From: Acinetobacter oleivorans DR1
Lineage (GTDB): Bacteria > Pseudomonadota > Gammaproteobacteria > Pseudomonadales > Moraxellaceae
DNA: 64,000 nucleotides
NCBI RefSeq assembly: GCF_000196795.1
Contig: NC_014259.1
Span: 1,612,001-1,676,000, forward strand
Direction: 5' to 3'
Position numbers and translations under genes: made by a program. The stretch's first letter is position 1. The number at the start of each line of letters is the position of its first letter. Below are positions 52,089 through 59,875 of the stretch, one piece after another. The notes below the pieces were generated by a model. It had not been told where the DNA came from, ran no database searches, and worked only from the letters and a program-made list of their open reading frames with translations.

Positions 52089-52690
52089 TCTTTACACAGC
52101 CTATTGATGAACACTATGTAAATACAGGCTTAGAGACGGCGCTCTCTAAAGCATTTAAGAAAGTATTTGCACAAAACTTTGAACAGTCTCTACAAGACTT
52201 GCTCGATTATGGTTGCCCTCACATCGGTAGTAAAACCGTTATAGAACGGTTCTCGAAACAAAACGGACTTGTTGTATTACGGCAAAATAATACCTCTGAC
52301 ACGTTAATGCGAATTATCTATGCCAATTGGAGCAGTATGGGTAATAAAAGAGGATTGGCCTTTTTAGAGTTCATTTTGAGAATGTTGTGGGGGAAGGATC
52401 ATTTTCAGATTATTCGGCTTTGGCATAGTTTGGAAAAGCTAAAAGAATATCCAACTTATCTATCTGATGTAGAAAAGCCAAATTACTTCTTAACAAGTCG
52501 AATTAGAATTGTTTTGGATAAAACAGTTGATGCAAATGAAGTGGTGGAGCTGTCACCTATATTACGGCGATTAGTACCAGCCAATATTGTTGTTAAAGTT
52601 CACTCGATGGCATTTGATAGGGATTTAGGTGCTTCAAGTTTTGCAGCAGCAATTGCAGCTAAGCCTTATGCAGTTTATAACTTCGTTTGA
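52076..52690 (+). CDS. tail protein I-like baseplate component
   Basis: 204 residues. Its ATG overlaps the end of the J-like gene by 13 bases. The middle segment RRLVPANIVVKV matches the pattern of phage tail protein I (P2 gpI) proteins, where arms end before a VPAHI-type motif. Joins the baseplate to tail fibres if the assignment holds. Confidence 0.5.
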   Translation: MDPIIFTQPIDEHYVNTGLETALSKAFKKVFAQNFEQSLQDLLDYGCPHIGSKTVIERFSKQNGLVVLRQNNTSDTLMRIIYANWSSMGNKRGLAFLEFILRMLWGKDHFQIIRLWHSLEKLKEYPTYLSDVEKPNYFLTSRIRIVLDKTVDANEVVELSPILRRLVPANIVVKVHSMAFDRDLGASSFAAAIAAKPYAVYNFV

Positions 52691-52737
52691 ATAGTTTGGA
52701 ACTGTAGAATAAGCACCCAAAGACAAAATGATTTCAT

Positions 52738-52766
52738 AGTCCTGTACATAAGTTCAGGACTTTTTT
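52738..52766 (+). promoter_or_regulatory. terminator-like hairpin holding the RBS of the Tad1-like gene
   Basis: AGTCCTG and CAGGACT, 7-bp perfect stem, then TTTTTT and ATG at 52769. AGGA in the 3' arm is nine bases from the ATG. Confidence 0.6.
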
Positions 52767-52768
52767 AT

Positions 52769-53227
52769 ATGCAACAAGCTCAAGATAATGTTTTAGTAGG
52801 AATCGCAGAACCTATCAATGATCAAGGAGAAAACCTATTGATTGATCATTTCTTAGGGTGTGCAAACCGAGAATTAGAGCCACACGAAATAGATAAAGTT
52901 GTTAATGGGGAAATGGTTGAAGGCATCACAGCCTACAAGCAAGGGCACTACTATAAGATTTCATCTAATAATGAAAAGCAAAATGCCACTGACTTTGAAA
53001 TTAGCATTCACTTCCAAGATGGTCCAATTTCAGAACATGGTATTAATGGGGCGACCAGTGAAGCGTTATTACAAATCCTAATCCACCGTACAAAGACTTT
53101 GGATGAAAATTTCCCAAGTGAGTTCAACAAACAAGCGATTGCTTATATGGAAAGTGCCCTAGAAGAATTCAATAAGCGAACATCCGAGCGCCGTGCTCGT
53201 GGTGTTGAAGGCACACTTGTTAAGTAA
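52769..53227 (+). CDS. Tad1/Acb2-like protein, candidate anti-defence sponge
   Basis: 152 residues. From F82 on the sequence follows the phage family now associated with Tad1/Acb2 proteins: FQDGPISEHGINGATSEALL, then a helical hairpin ending RTSERRARGVEGT (R142-T149). Known members sequester cyclic nucleotide or cyclic ADP-ribose signals and so block CBASS or Thoeris immunity. The N-terminal 75 residues are an extra or variable domain. The assignment rests on remembered family patterns. It is in the late region right after baseplate genes, behind its own hairpin. Confidence 0.6.
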   Translation: MQQAQDNVLVGIAEPINDQGENLLIDHFLGCANRELEPHEIDKVVNGEMVEGITAYKQGHYYKISSNNEKQNATDFEISIHFQDGPISEHGINGATSEALLQILIHRTKTLDENFPSEFNKQAIAYMESALEEFNKRTSERRARGVEGTLVK

Positions 53228-53238
53228 TTGGGTGAAGT

Positions 53239-53466
53239 ATGCGATTAAGTATTTTTTGTCGAAAACGTGGTTGTTCACAAGTAATTGACTTTTCTCAAAT
53301 GGATTGTTTGCAAGTCTCGAAAAGTGATCATAGAGGCAGTATGGTTTATGAGAGCTTTTATGATGTTTTTATCTCTCTTAAAAGTGGATACATCTTTGAT
53401 GCAACTATTGAAGATAAACAACATGACAAACTATTGAAATTGATTGAGTGTGATGAAAAGATATGA
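53239..53466 (+). CDS. small phage protein, unknown
   Basis: 75 residues starting 11 bases after the Tad1-like gene; probably co-transcribed, so a partner in the same function is possible. Two cysteines near the N-terminus (CRKRGC). No family recognised. Confidence 0.5.
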   Translation: MRLSIFCRKRGCSQVIDFSQMDCLQVSKSDHRGSMVYESFYDVFISLKSGYIFDATIEDKQHDKLLKLIECDEKI

Positions 53467-53507
53467 TCTGGAACTGATTAAAATTCGATAGCTAGTGAAC
53501 TGAAACA

Positions 53508-53537
53508 ATAGCCCCAAACAGCATTGGGGCTATTTTT
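53508..53537 (+). promoter_or_regulatory. terminator-like hairpin holding the next RBS
   Basis: ATAGCCCC and GGGGCTAT, 8-bp perfect stem, then TTTTT and ATG at 53538. The GGGG of the 3' arm is eight bases from the ATG. Confidence 0.6.
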
Positions 53538-54443
53538 ATGGCTAGCAAAAATAGAAAGACTAAAGTTCTCTCTTACAACTTACATGATCGATGCCGTAAA
53601 TATACTGGTGTAGATCGAAGTAATGTCGATGTAGGCGCAATGATTAATTTGATTAATAGTGACCATGTACAAGAGATGGTTTCTACTAATTCATTGCAGG
53701 GCTTTTATGGTCATCAAATCCGTCAGCGTTACGGCATGGTACCGCCTGAAACTGTTCCTATTAAGGGTAAGTTGGTATATCTGGCCCCAGCGCTAAAAAC
53801 AATTCATTTACGTGCATCTGAAGATGGTACGGTAGAACACCAAGAAGTGTTCTTTGACAATGAACCTGGTGAATTCGCTTTAAAACAATATGCAGCTCAA
53901 GCAGGTGGTTTTAGTACAGCAGTTAATTATAAAAATATTGGTGGTCGTCTTATTCCAACGGGCTTTTTTGGTTTTGATTTCGTTGCGCAACCAAATTATG
54001 CAAGTAATGTAGGAGACGGTCAGTTATTTGATGGTTTATTTGTTCCTGAAGAACCAGAAGGTGTTGTTTCTTGCTTTGATAGTGCAACAGATATTTCTCA
54101 GTTATCGCCCTCTGAAATTGTTATAGCCCAATTACTTGAAGATCAAATCTTCCAGACCTACGACAATATCAACAACCAGATACACCTTTTAAATGAGTTG
54201 GGTAATGCTCAGGGATTGGTGGGTGAGTTATCAGAAGTGGTTGATAAGCAAAAACGCCGTCAAGAACTAAGAGAAGAACGCAAAAACGATCTTTATACAG
54301 GCATGGTTCATGAAGTTAAAAGCTTTGATTCAGTACAGCAACACGCCATACAAGTTCTTCAAGGTTTGGACCAGCCAAATGTAAAAGAGAAACAGCAGAA
54401 GCCGAAAAAGTCTTTTGGCAATATTTTTAGTGTATGGGGGTAA
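53538..54443 (+). CDS. head-associated phage protein, possibly protease/scaffold
   Basis: 301 residues. The segment DGTVEHQEVFFDNEPGEFA followed by GGFSTAVNY resembles the start of some phage prohead-processing proteins (a conserved Ser in GGFSSA), and the C-terminal half is helical like a scaffold. This is an idea, not a domain match. It overlaps no neighbour but lies three bases from the next gene. Confidence 0.35.
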   Translation: MASKNRKTKVLSYNLHDRCRKYTGVDRSNVDVGAMINLINSDHVQEMVSTNSLQGFYGHQIRQRYGMVPPETVPIKGKLVYLAPALKTIHLRASEDGTVEHQEVFFDNEPGEFALKQYAAQAGGFSTAVNYKNIGGRLIPTGFFGFDFVAQPNYASNVGDGQLFDGLFVPEEPEGVVSCFDSATDISQLSPSEIVIAQLLEDQIFQTYDNINNQIHLLNELGNAQGLVGELSEVVDKQKRRQELREERKNDLYTGMVHEVKSFDSVQQHAIQVLQGLDQPNVKEKQQKPKKSFGNIFSVWG

Positions 54444-54445
54444 AA

Positions 54446-55249
54446 ATGAATTACCCCAATGATTCACTAAAAAGTATTCAAAATGCTTGGTATAAGCAGC
54501 TTGTTAATTTTCGAGCTTGGTATATGCCTGAGACGCAATTAACGGCTGACTGGAAATTAAGAGCCATTGGCGGCGCTATAAAAGCATGTCCGTCACGGAT
54601 GATGGATGATTCAGAGGCGATGCTTTCTGAATACAGAAAAAGTCAGAAGCATGATGAAGAATCAAAAGTACTTTTACCCGTAATGCTCACAGCTACGGCT
54701 CTTACAGATCAGCCGCCTGATGTTAACCAGTTATTACCAGTTCCTGATTTCATTGAGACATTTATTGATGAAAAGCGGGTAAAGGTTCGTCTGGTACCAA
54801 CAACAGTAAGAGCTCAAATCGCATTCTTTGCCACTAATCCTAATGACTTACGCTCAGTCATTGATCAATTTTGCGCGTATATGTCTAGTAGTGATAACCG
54901 CCGTTTCAAAGTGCCTTTCCAGCAATGGAATGAGCATGTTGTTAATTCAAATTTCACCGTTTTTGAAAATGAACTTTTTCCATCCCCAGTCCCTAGTGAA
55001 GCAATCAACCTTTCTATCTCAACTGTAGATATTCAGCTGGTCGGTTATACGCCAAATGTCATTGGTTTTGGAGGTCCTTTTGACCAAAACACGGGTAATG
55101 GCTATGAACCTGACGGATCAGCGGTGGAACAACCCGCAATTAACGACAAGGTCGTAGTGCAAGCTGACCAATACACGCCACTCGATCACCAACGCGTGAA
55201 GGGTGACATTGAGACAGGTGAAATTACAGTTGAGCGTATAGATGACTGA
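54446..55249 (+). CDS. phage structural-region protein, unknown
   Basis: 267 residues from ATG 54446, two bases after the previous stop, with GGGGGT as ribosome-binding site. No recognised motif. The C-terminal 60 residues are acidic and Pro/Gly-rich. Its end overlaps the start of the zinc-finger gene by eight bases. Confidence 0.5.
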   Translation: MNYPNDSLKSIQNAWYKQLVNFRAWYMPETQLTADWKLRAIGGAIKACPSRMMDDSEAMLSEYRKSQKHDEESKVLLPVMLTATALTDQPPDVNQLLPVPDFIETFIDEKRVKVRLVPTTVRAQIAFFATNPNDLRSVIDQFCAYMSSSDNRRFKVPFQQWNEHVVNSNFTVFENELFPSPVPSEAINLSISTVDIQLVGYTPNVIGFGGPFDQNTGNGYEPDGSAVEQPAINDKVVVQADQYTPLDHQRVKGDIETGEITVERIDD

Positions 55250-55442
55250 CTTAATCGATAAAGCACAAGAAAGTGCTGAATATTTACTACAGCAAGAAAT
55301 TGCGAACCGGTGCCGTTTTGAAGGTGAATCTGAAAAAGAATGCCTTGAGTGTGGTGAAGAAATCCCTGAGCGACGTAGAGCTCTTGGTGGCGTGAAGTTC
55401 TGTATTGAATGCCAGACCAAGTTAGAACGAAAACGGCGTTAG
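55242..55442 (+). CDS. TraR/DksA-type zinc-finger protein
   Basis: 66 residues. ECLECGEEIPERRRALGG then FCIECQ gives the CxxC-x17-CxxC zinc finger of the DksA/TraR family; the N-terminal 30 residues form one helix. Short phage and plasmid members bind the RNA polymerase secondary channel and mimic DksA with ppGpp. It could shift host transcription during late infection. Located inside the structural gene block, overlapping both neighbours or nearly so. Confidence 0.82.
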   Translation: MTDLIDKAQESAEYLLQQEIANRCRFEGESEKECLECGEEIPERRRALGGVKFCIECQTKLERKRR

Positions 55443-55453
55443 GGGAAAATGCT

Positions 55454-55966
55454 ATGTCTAAAATTATTCGTATAGACAGCCGTGTTGCCGGTTTCTCCGA
55501 TCAACCGATTCGTTTAATTGGAGCTGTTTTTGCTGACACTGGCGAGCTAGTGATCCAAAAGACAGAAGTTTATTCAAATTTACCTGTACCAATTAAATTA
55601 AGAGATCAAACGGTTGTAGTGACTGACTCACCGGACCAAGTACAGAACTGGCAATTAAGTTTCAATGCTAAAGAGCACTTAGAAGAAGTGATTTCAATTT
55701 ACCAAGCTCGTTTCAGAGCAAAGTTAATTGAAATTGAGCCGAAGCTTAACCAGTACAACCCAAAAAACGTACTTGAAATCCGTAAGGTCGATAAAAACGG
55801 TCTTCAGCAAGAGTTTGATAGCAGCAGTCTAAACAACGGGCACATTGCAATCCTTTTAGCTGTTTGGGCAAGTACAAAAATTGCAAAAGGTTATTCGATT
55901 ACTGAGGGGAACCAGTTTGAAGAAGATGCAGTGGATCAAACCATGCTTCCTTTTTCATTCTTTTAA
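55454..55966 (+). CDS. phage protein upstream of terminase, unknown
   Basis: 170 residues from ATG 55454 (AGGGGA upstream). No recognised domain. It directly precedes the large terminase, so it might be a small packaging subunit, although I see no DNA-binding motif. Confidence 0.5.
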   Translation: MSKIIRIDSRVAGFSDQPIRLIGAVFADTGELVIQKTEVYSNLPVPIKLRDQTVVVTDSPDQVQNWQLSFNAKEHLEEVISIYQARFRAKLIEIEPKLNQYNPKNVLEIRKVDKNGLQQEFDSSSLNNGHIAILLAVWASTKIAKGYSITEGNQFEEDAVDQTMLPFSFF

Positions 55967-55985
55967 TTGATGGTGTTTTTACGGT

Positions 55986-57992
55986 ATGGCTTTAGCACCA
56001 TTGAAAGAAATCCCTGAATGGTGGGAACTTTGTGAACGGTATCGATACGACATCTATGCTTTCGCCGTAGAAGCTTTAGGTGTCGAACCGACATGGCAAC
56101 AAGAATTACTTTTTGAATCAATAGCCTTTGATGGTAGCCGTACCTCCGTTGCTTCGGGCCATGGCTGTTTTGGTAAAGGCACATTAATCAAATTAGCCAA
56201 TGGGAAATTTATACCTGTTGAGCGTATTAATCTAAATCATAAGATCCTTGCTGCAGATGGCAAAACAGAGCTGGACGTAATAAAAACAGTAACCGGTTAT
56301 CAGGAAATGTTCCGGTTTGAATATGAGAATGGTAAGGCTCATACCTTTAATAAATCTCATATCCTTTGTTTAATCTCTTTATACGATGGTAACGGCTGGT
56401 CAAAGGGCGACAAGATTGAATTGCTTGTTTCCCAATACATGAATCTTAAGCCAGAAAATAGAGAACAGTTTGCATCCTATCGGCTTGAAAATGGGGAAAT
56501 TAAGCCTTTAAAAATCTCATTGGTAACTGAGCTTGGTGAAGGCAAATATTACGGCTTTGTACTTGATCCAGATCCATTCTTTTTAGGTGAAGATGATTTA
56601 GTCCTTCATAACACTGGTAAAACCGCCAGTGCGGGTATTGTTGCCCTGTGGCACCTCTTGTTTTTTGATGAATCAATCATGATGTTTACTGCCCCGCAAA
56701 TCGGGCAGTTAAAAAAACAAGTCTGGAAAGAAATCAGTATCAATCTAGCGCGATTGAAACAAGGGCCTCTGGCATGGCTCGCTGATTATGTTGGGTATCA
56801 GTCAGAACTGGTTTATATCAAGGGATATAAAGAAAAGTGGTATGTCTTTGCTAAGACAGCACCAAAGCATCAACCAACTAACCTCGCTGGTAACCACGGC
56901 GATAATTATATGGTGTGGGTCGATGAGGCCAGCGGTGTAGATGATGCTGTACTTGATGTGGCGTTTGGTGCTTTAACGCATGAAGATAACCGCGCTGTAA
57001 TGACTTCTCAGCCTACCCGTAACGCGGGTATGTTCTATGAGACTCATCACAAGCTAAGTCATCGGGCTGGTGGGGTATGGATTGCTTTAACTTTTAACGG
57101 GGAGGAATCACCCCTTGTAAGTAAGCAATCTCTAGAAGAACAACGGCAAAAATATGGTAGCCGTGACGATGCACAATACAAAATTCGTGTACTTGGTGAA
57201 TTTCCTGATTTATCCGATGAGTTCTTAATAACCAAGCGTCAGACAGAAGAAATGTATGTTGGCGCAAGTATTTTTGATGACCATCAATTCGGCTATATTA
57301 TTACCGTGGACGTGGGTGGTGGTGTAGGTCGAGATGACTCAGTTATTGTAATTAGTAAGGTTTGGGGTGAGGCTCAATGGGGAGAACGAGCTCGTCGTGT
57401 AGAAGTGGTAGATATTCCGCTGTGTAAAAACCGAGATGATATTCTTGAACTATTCGCTAAAATTAATGAATTACTTTTACAGTATCCAAATGCAAACTTA
57501 GTTGTAGATGATAACGGTGCTGGTAAAGGCTTAGGCCAATACTTGAAAAAACAAGGCATTTTCTATGTGCCTGTATACTGGGGTTCACAGTGCTTTAGTA
57601 ACGATAACCGCAAAGAGTTTACAAATAAGCGTTCCTTAGCCTACGTTGGCTTTGCTCGAGCAGTCGCAAGTGGCCGCTTTAAGATGAAAACGAAAAAGCA
57701 CTATGTAAAAATTAAAGATCAATTGATCCACATTCCTTACCGCTTTGATGACTTTGCTCGATATAAAATTTTGAGTAAGGATGAAATGAGGCGTATGGGT
57801 ATTAAATCGCCCGATTTAGGTGATGCTTTTGCTTTCCTTTTCTTAGAAAACGTTCATTACACAGAAGCATATGAAACTGTAAATGTAACGGATGATACGC
57901 CAGAAGGCCGAGAACAAGCGGATCGTAAGTCTAGATTTGCAGCATTAAGGCAAGCTGCAGAAAATGATCAAGCTAATGGAACTGACCCCTAA
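55986..57992 (+). CDS. large terminase subunit interrupted by an intein
   Basis: 668 residues, of which 61-209 are an intein; the spliced protein would be 519 residues, a normal TerL length. Walker A is split as VASGHG / TGKTASAG. Walker B is MVWVDEASG with D313 and E314. The nuclease domain begins around VDVGGGVGRDDS (D442) with later acidic residues in VVDDNGAGKG and the LGDAFA segment near the C-terminus. It cuts and pumps DNA into proheads. Splicing would be required for ATPase function, because the intein lies inside the P-loop. Confidence 0.9.
   Translation: MALAPLKEIPEWWELCERYRYDIYAFAVEALGVEPTWQQELLFESIAFDGSRTSVASGHGCFGKGTLIKLANGKFIPVERINLNHKILAADGKTELDVIKTVTGYQEMFRFEYENGKAHTFNKSHILCLISLYDGNGWSKGDKIELLVSQYMNLKPENREQFASYRLENGEIKPLKISLVTELGEGKYYGFVLDPDPFFLGEDDLVLHNTGKTASAGIVALWHLLFFDESIMMFTAPQIGQLKKQVWKEISINLARLKQGPLAWLADYVGYQSELVYIKGYKEKWYVFAKTAPKHQPTNLAGNHGDNYMVWVDEASGVDDAVLDVAFGALTHEDNRAVMTSQPTRNAGMFYETHHKLSHRAGGVWIALTFNGEESPLVSKQSLEEQRQKYGSRDDAQYKIRVLGEFPDLSDEFLITKRQTEEMYVGASIFDDHQFGYIITVDVGGGVGRDDSVIVISKVWGEAQWGERARRVEVVDIPLCKNRDDILELFAKINELLLQYPNANLVVDDNGAGKGLGQYLKKQGIFYVPVYWGSQCFSNDNRKEFTNKRSLAYVGFARAVASGRFKMKTKKHYVKIKDQLIHIPYRFDDFARYKILSKDEMRRMGIKSPDLGDAFAFLFLENVHYTEAYETVNVTDDTPEGREQADRKSRFAALRQAAENDQANGTDP
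56166..56612 (+). other. mini-intein in the terminase Walker A motif
   Basis: 149 residues, C61 to N209 of the host protein. Starts with Cys (CFGKGTLIKLANGKFIPVER is block A-like), has a block-B-like HTFNKSHILCL, and ends with FFLGEDDLVLHN; the next extein residue is Thr210. Those are the residues needed for class 1 splicing (Cys1, penultimate His, terminal Asn, +1 Thr). Too short for a homing endonuclease domain and no LAGLIDADG is visible. The block B Thr is replaced by Asn in NKSH. Confidence 0.88.
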
Positions 57993-58002
57993 AATAACCT
58001 TG

Positions 58003-58048
58003 AGCCATAACTACCATAGTTAAATAAATCAATGGGTGGGTTATGGCT
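58003..58048 (+). promoter_or_regulatory. inverted repeat covering the tail-fibre start codon
   Basis: AGCCATAAC (58003-58011) and GTTATGGCT (58040-58048) are perfect 9-bp arms; the ATG at 58043 lies inside the second arm and the GGGTGGG ribosome-binding site just before it. A palindrome TAACTACCATAGTTA overlaps the first arm. Confidence 0.5.
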
Positions 58049-59581
58049 ATTAACTTCTTTTTAACTGATGTTGGTCGGAATGCTTTAAATAAAGTTGGTG
58101 ATGTCGCTAGTTTTGGTGGGGAATTGACACATCTTGCTGTTGGTACCAGCAAATTTGATGCATCTAAAGAGGCAAAAACTTTAACTTCACTTAAAAATGA
58201 GTTAGCTAGATTTTCTTTAAATGGTGGAGATGTTGATTCAGAAACGGGCACTTTACGTTTTGTGATGAGTATTGAACCCACTCTAACAATGGAAGTATTT
58301 GAGTTAGGGATTTATCTATCAGATGGTACTTTACTTGCGGTTGCTTCAACGACTACAGCTGAATCAATCATGTCGTTACATGCAAATGTTGTTGCAATAC
58401 TGACATTTGGATTTGTTTTAACTGACGTTAATTTAGATAAAGTAACAATTAAGATTGATCCCAATACTCCAATTGCTGTCATGTTGATGAACCAGCATAG
58501 CGCTGATGAAGATCCACACCCGCAATACGGCGCATTAACTCGTAAGCTTATGATCGATCATAATGCACACGAAGATCCACACCCACAATATGCATTTAAG
58601 AAGGACGTGAAGACCAAGGATGATGATTTACAACATCAGATCGATGGTTTAGATACTTCATCTAAAAATTTAGTAATACAGCTAATAGATTTAAAAAAAT
58701 ATTTAGATTCTCAATATCCAAAACTAATTGGTGCAGGTGTCAATGTTGGGAAGACCGCAATTATCGATTTAGGTGGAAAAGTAACGGATTTACGTGACTC
58801 AAAATATGCTATTCAACTTACACCAGAAAGTTCTCATGAGGGATGGTCAATCACTCGGGCTGAAAAATCGTTCTCTTATGAAGTTTGGAATCGTTCAGGT
58901 CAAAATCGAATTGACTATTCAGGTGCCGTTAGCTGGTCCGTTCTTCAGGTAGCAGCAGAAACACTAAATGATGGTAACGGCGATTACACTGTACCAGGCG
59001 TTTATATTATTCCAATTCAGCCTAAAGAGCTAAAAGAGTTCATTCTAGTTGGCGCTGGTGGAGCTGGGGGCGGCAGTGTATGGGAATTAGGAGTTTTGGC
59101 CCACGGAACACATGGTACTGATACACGCTTACGTTTAAATGAGCTTGATTTGGCTGTTGTCGGTGGTGGGAAAGGTGGGACAAGCGGCCAATGGTCAAAT
59201 GGTAGTGCGTTCTCTAACGGTGCAGGTGGTTTAGCTAGTGCAATTACGGTGACTTCAAGCATTACGGAAATTTCTAGAAAACTCGGTAATGCTGGTACAG
59301 CTTCAAATCAGTTGAATCATAAAGGCGGTGCTTCTGTAAGTACAGTTTCAAACTGGGGTGCGGGTGGCGATGGTGCAAATGGTGTTGGTGATGATGGCTG
59401 GGCACTTGGCGGTGGTGGTGCAAGCGGTGGTTTACTCATTTGTAGATATTCCAATACATCCGAAAAAACGCAGTACATGACTCTAGTTGTTGGCGAAGCT
59501 GGGCATATAACAGAAAGTAATGGTAACAGCGGTAAAACGGGTATTGGCGGCTTTGCCCGTGTAAGTACTGTTTCAGCATAA
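58043..59581 (+). CDS. tail-collar fibre protein with glycine-rich tip
   Basis: 512 residues. N-terminal 140 match the phage tail-collar fibre domain (FFLTDVGRNALNKVG, LGIYLSDGTLLAV). Two repeats DEDPHPQYGAL and HEDPHPQYAF mark the fibre shaft junction. The C-terminal 150 residues are glycine-rich (VGAGGAGGG, VGGGKGGTSG, ALGGGGASGG), resembling glycine-rich receptor-binding tips of phage adhesins. Likely the host-range determinant. It starts within an inverted repeat. Confidence 0.78.
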   Translation: MAINFFLTDVGRNALNKVGDVASFGGELTHLAVGTSKFDASKEAKTLTSLKNELARFSLNGGDVDSETGTLRFVMSIEPTLTMEVFELGIYLSDGTLLAVASTTTAESIMSLHANVVAILTFGFVLTDVNLDKVTIKIDPNTPIAVMLMNQHSADEDPHPQYGALTRKLMIDHNAHEDPHPQYAFKKDVKTKDDDLQHQIDGLDTSSKNLVIQLIDLKKYLDSQYPKLIGAGVNVGKTAIIDLGGKVTDLRDSKYAIQLTPESSHEGWSITRAEKSFSYEVWNRSGQNRIDYSGAVSWSVLQVAAETLNDGNGDYTVPGVYIIPIQPKELKEFILVGAGGAGGGSVWELGVLAHGTHGTDTRLRLNELDLAVVGGGKGGTSGQWSNGSAFSNGAGGLASAITVTSSITEISRKLGNAGTASNQLNHKGGASVSTVSNWGAGGDGANGVGDDGWALGGGGASGGLLICRYSNTSEKTQYMTLVVGEAGHITESNGNSGKTGIGGFARVSTVSA

Positions 59582-59595
59582 GCAGGTGAAACAGT

Positions 59596-59874
59596 ATGAG
59601 AAATGATTATCGAAATGCTATTAGAGACCTAATTCACCGAAATCTTCAACGAAACAATATTCAGAATCTGATTGTTTGGGAAATCAAAGAGGATGAATCA
59701 CAAGATCCATCACTCTTAAGCTACAAACTTTATGGTTCACGAAATCAAATTGATGCGGTTCTTGTGGCTTGTGGAGCCAATGGTATTTGGGAAAAGTTAC
59801 CACTTCAAAAGGTAGCATTTCCAAGGCTTGCAGATTTATTAAAACTTCAAAAAGAATATTTGCAGGATAATTAA
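59596..59874 (+). CDS. small phage protein after the tail fibre, unknown
   Basis: 92 residues with AGGTG before ATG 59596. No recognised domain; could be a fibre assembly or head-tail accessory factor from position. Confidence 0.5.
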   Translation: MRNDYRNAIRDLIHRNLQRNNIQNLIVWEIKEDESQDPSLLSYKLYGSRNQIDAVLVACGANGIWEKLPLQKVAFPRLADLLKLQKEYLQDN

Positions 59875-59875
59875 T

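Noticed and set aside
56166..56612. Frameshift or insertion inactivating the terminase
   Set aside because: The frame stays open through the insert and the insert has intein end residues, so splicing is the better explanation.
59017..59262. Proline-rich leftward open frame
   Set aside because: Antisense shadow of the glycine-rich fibre tip.
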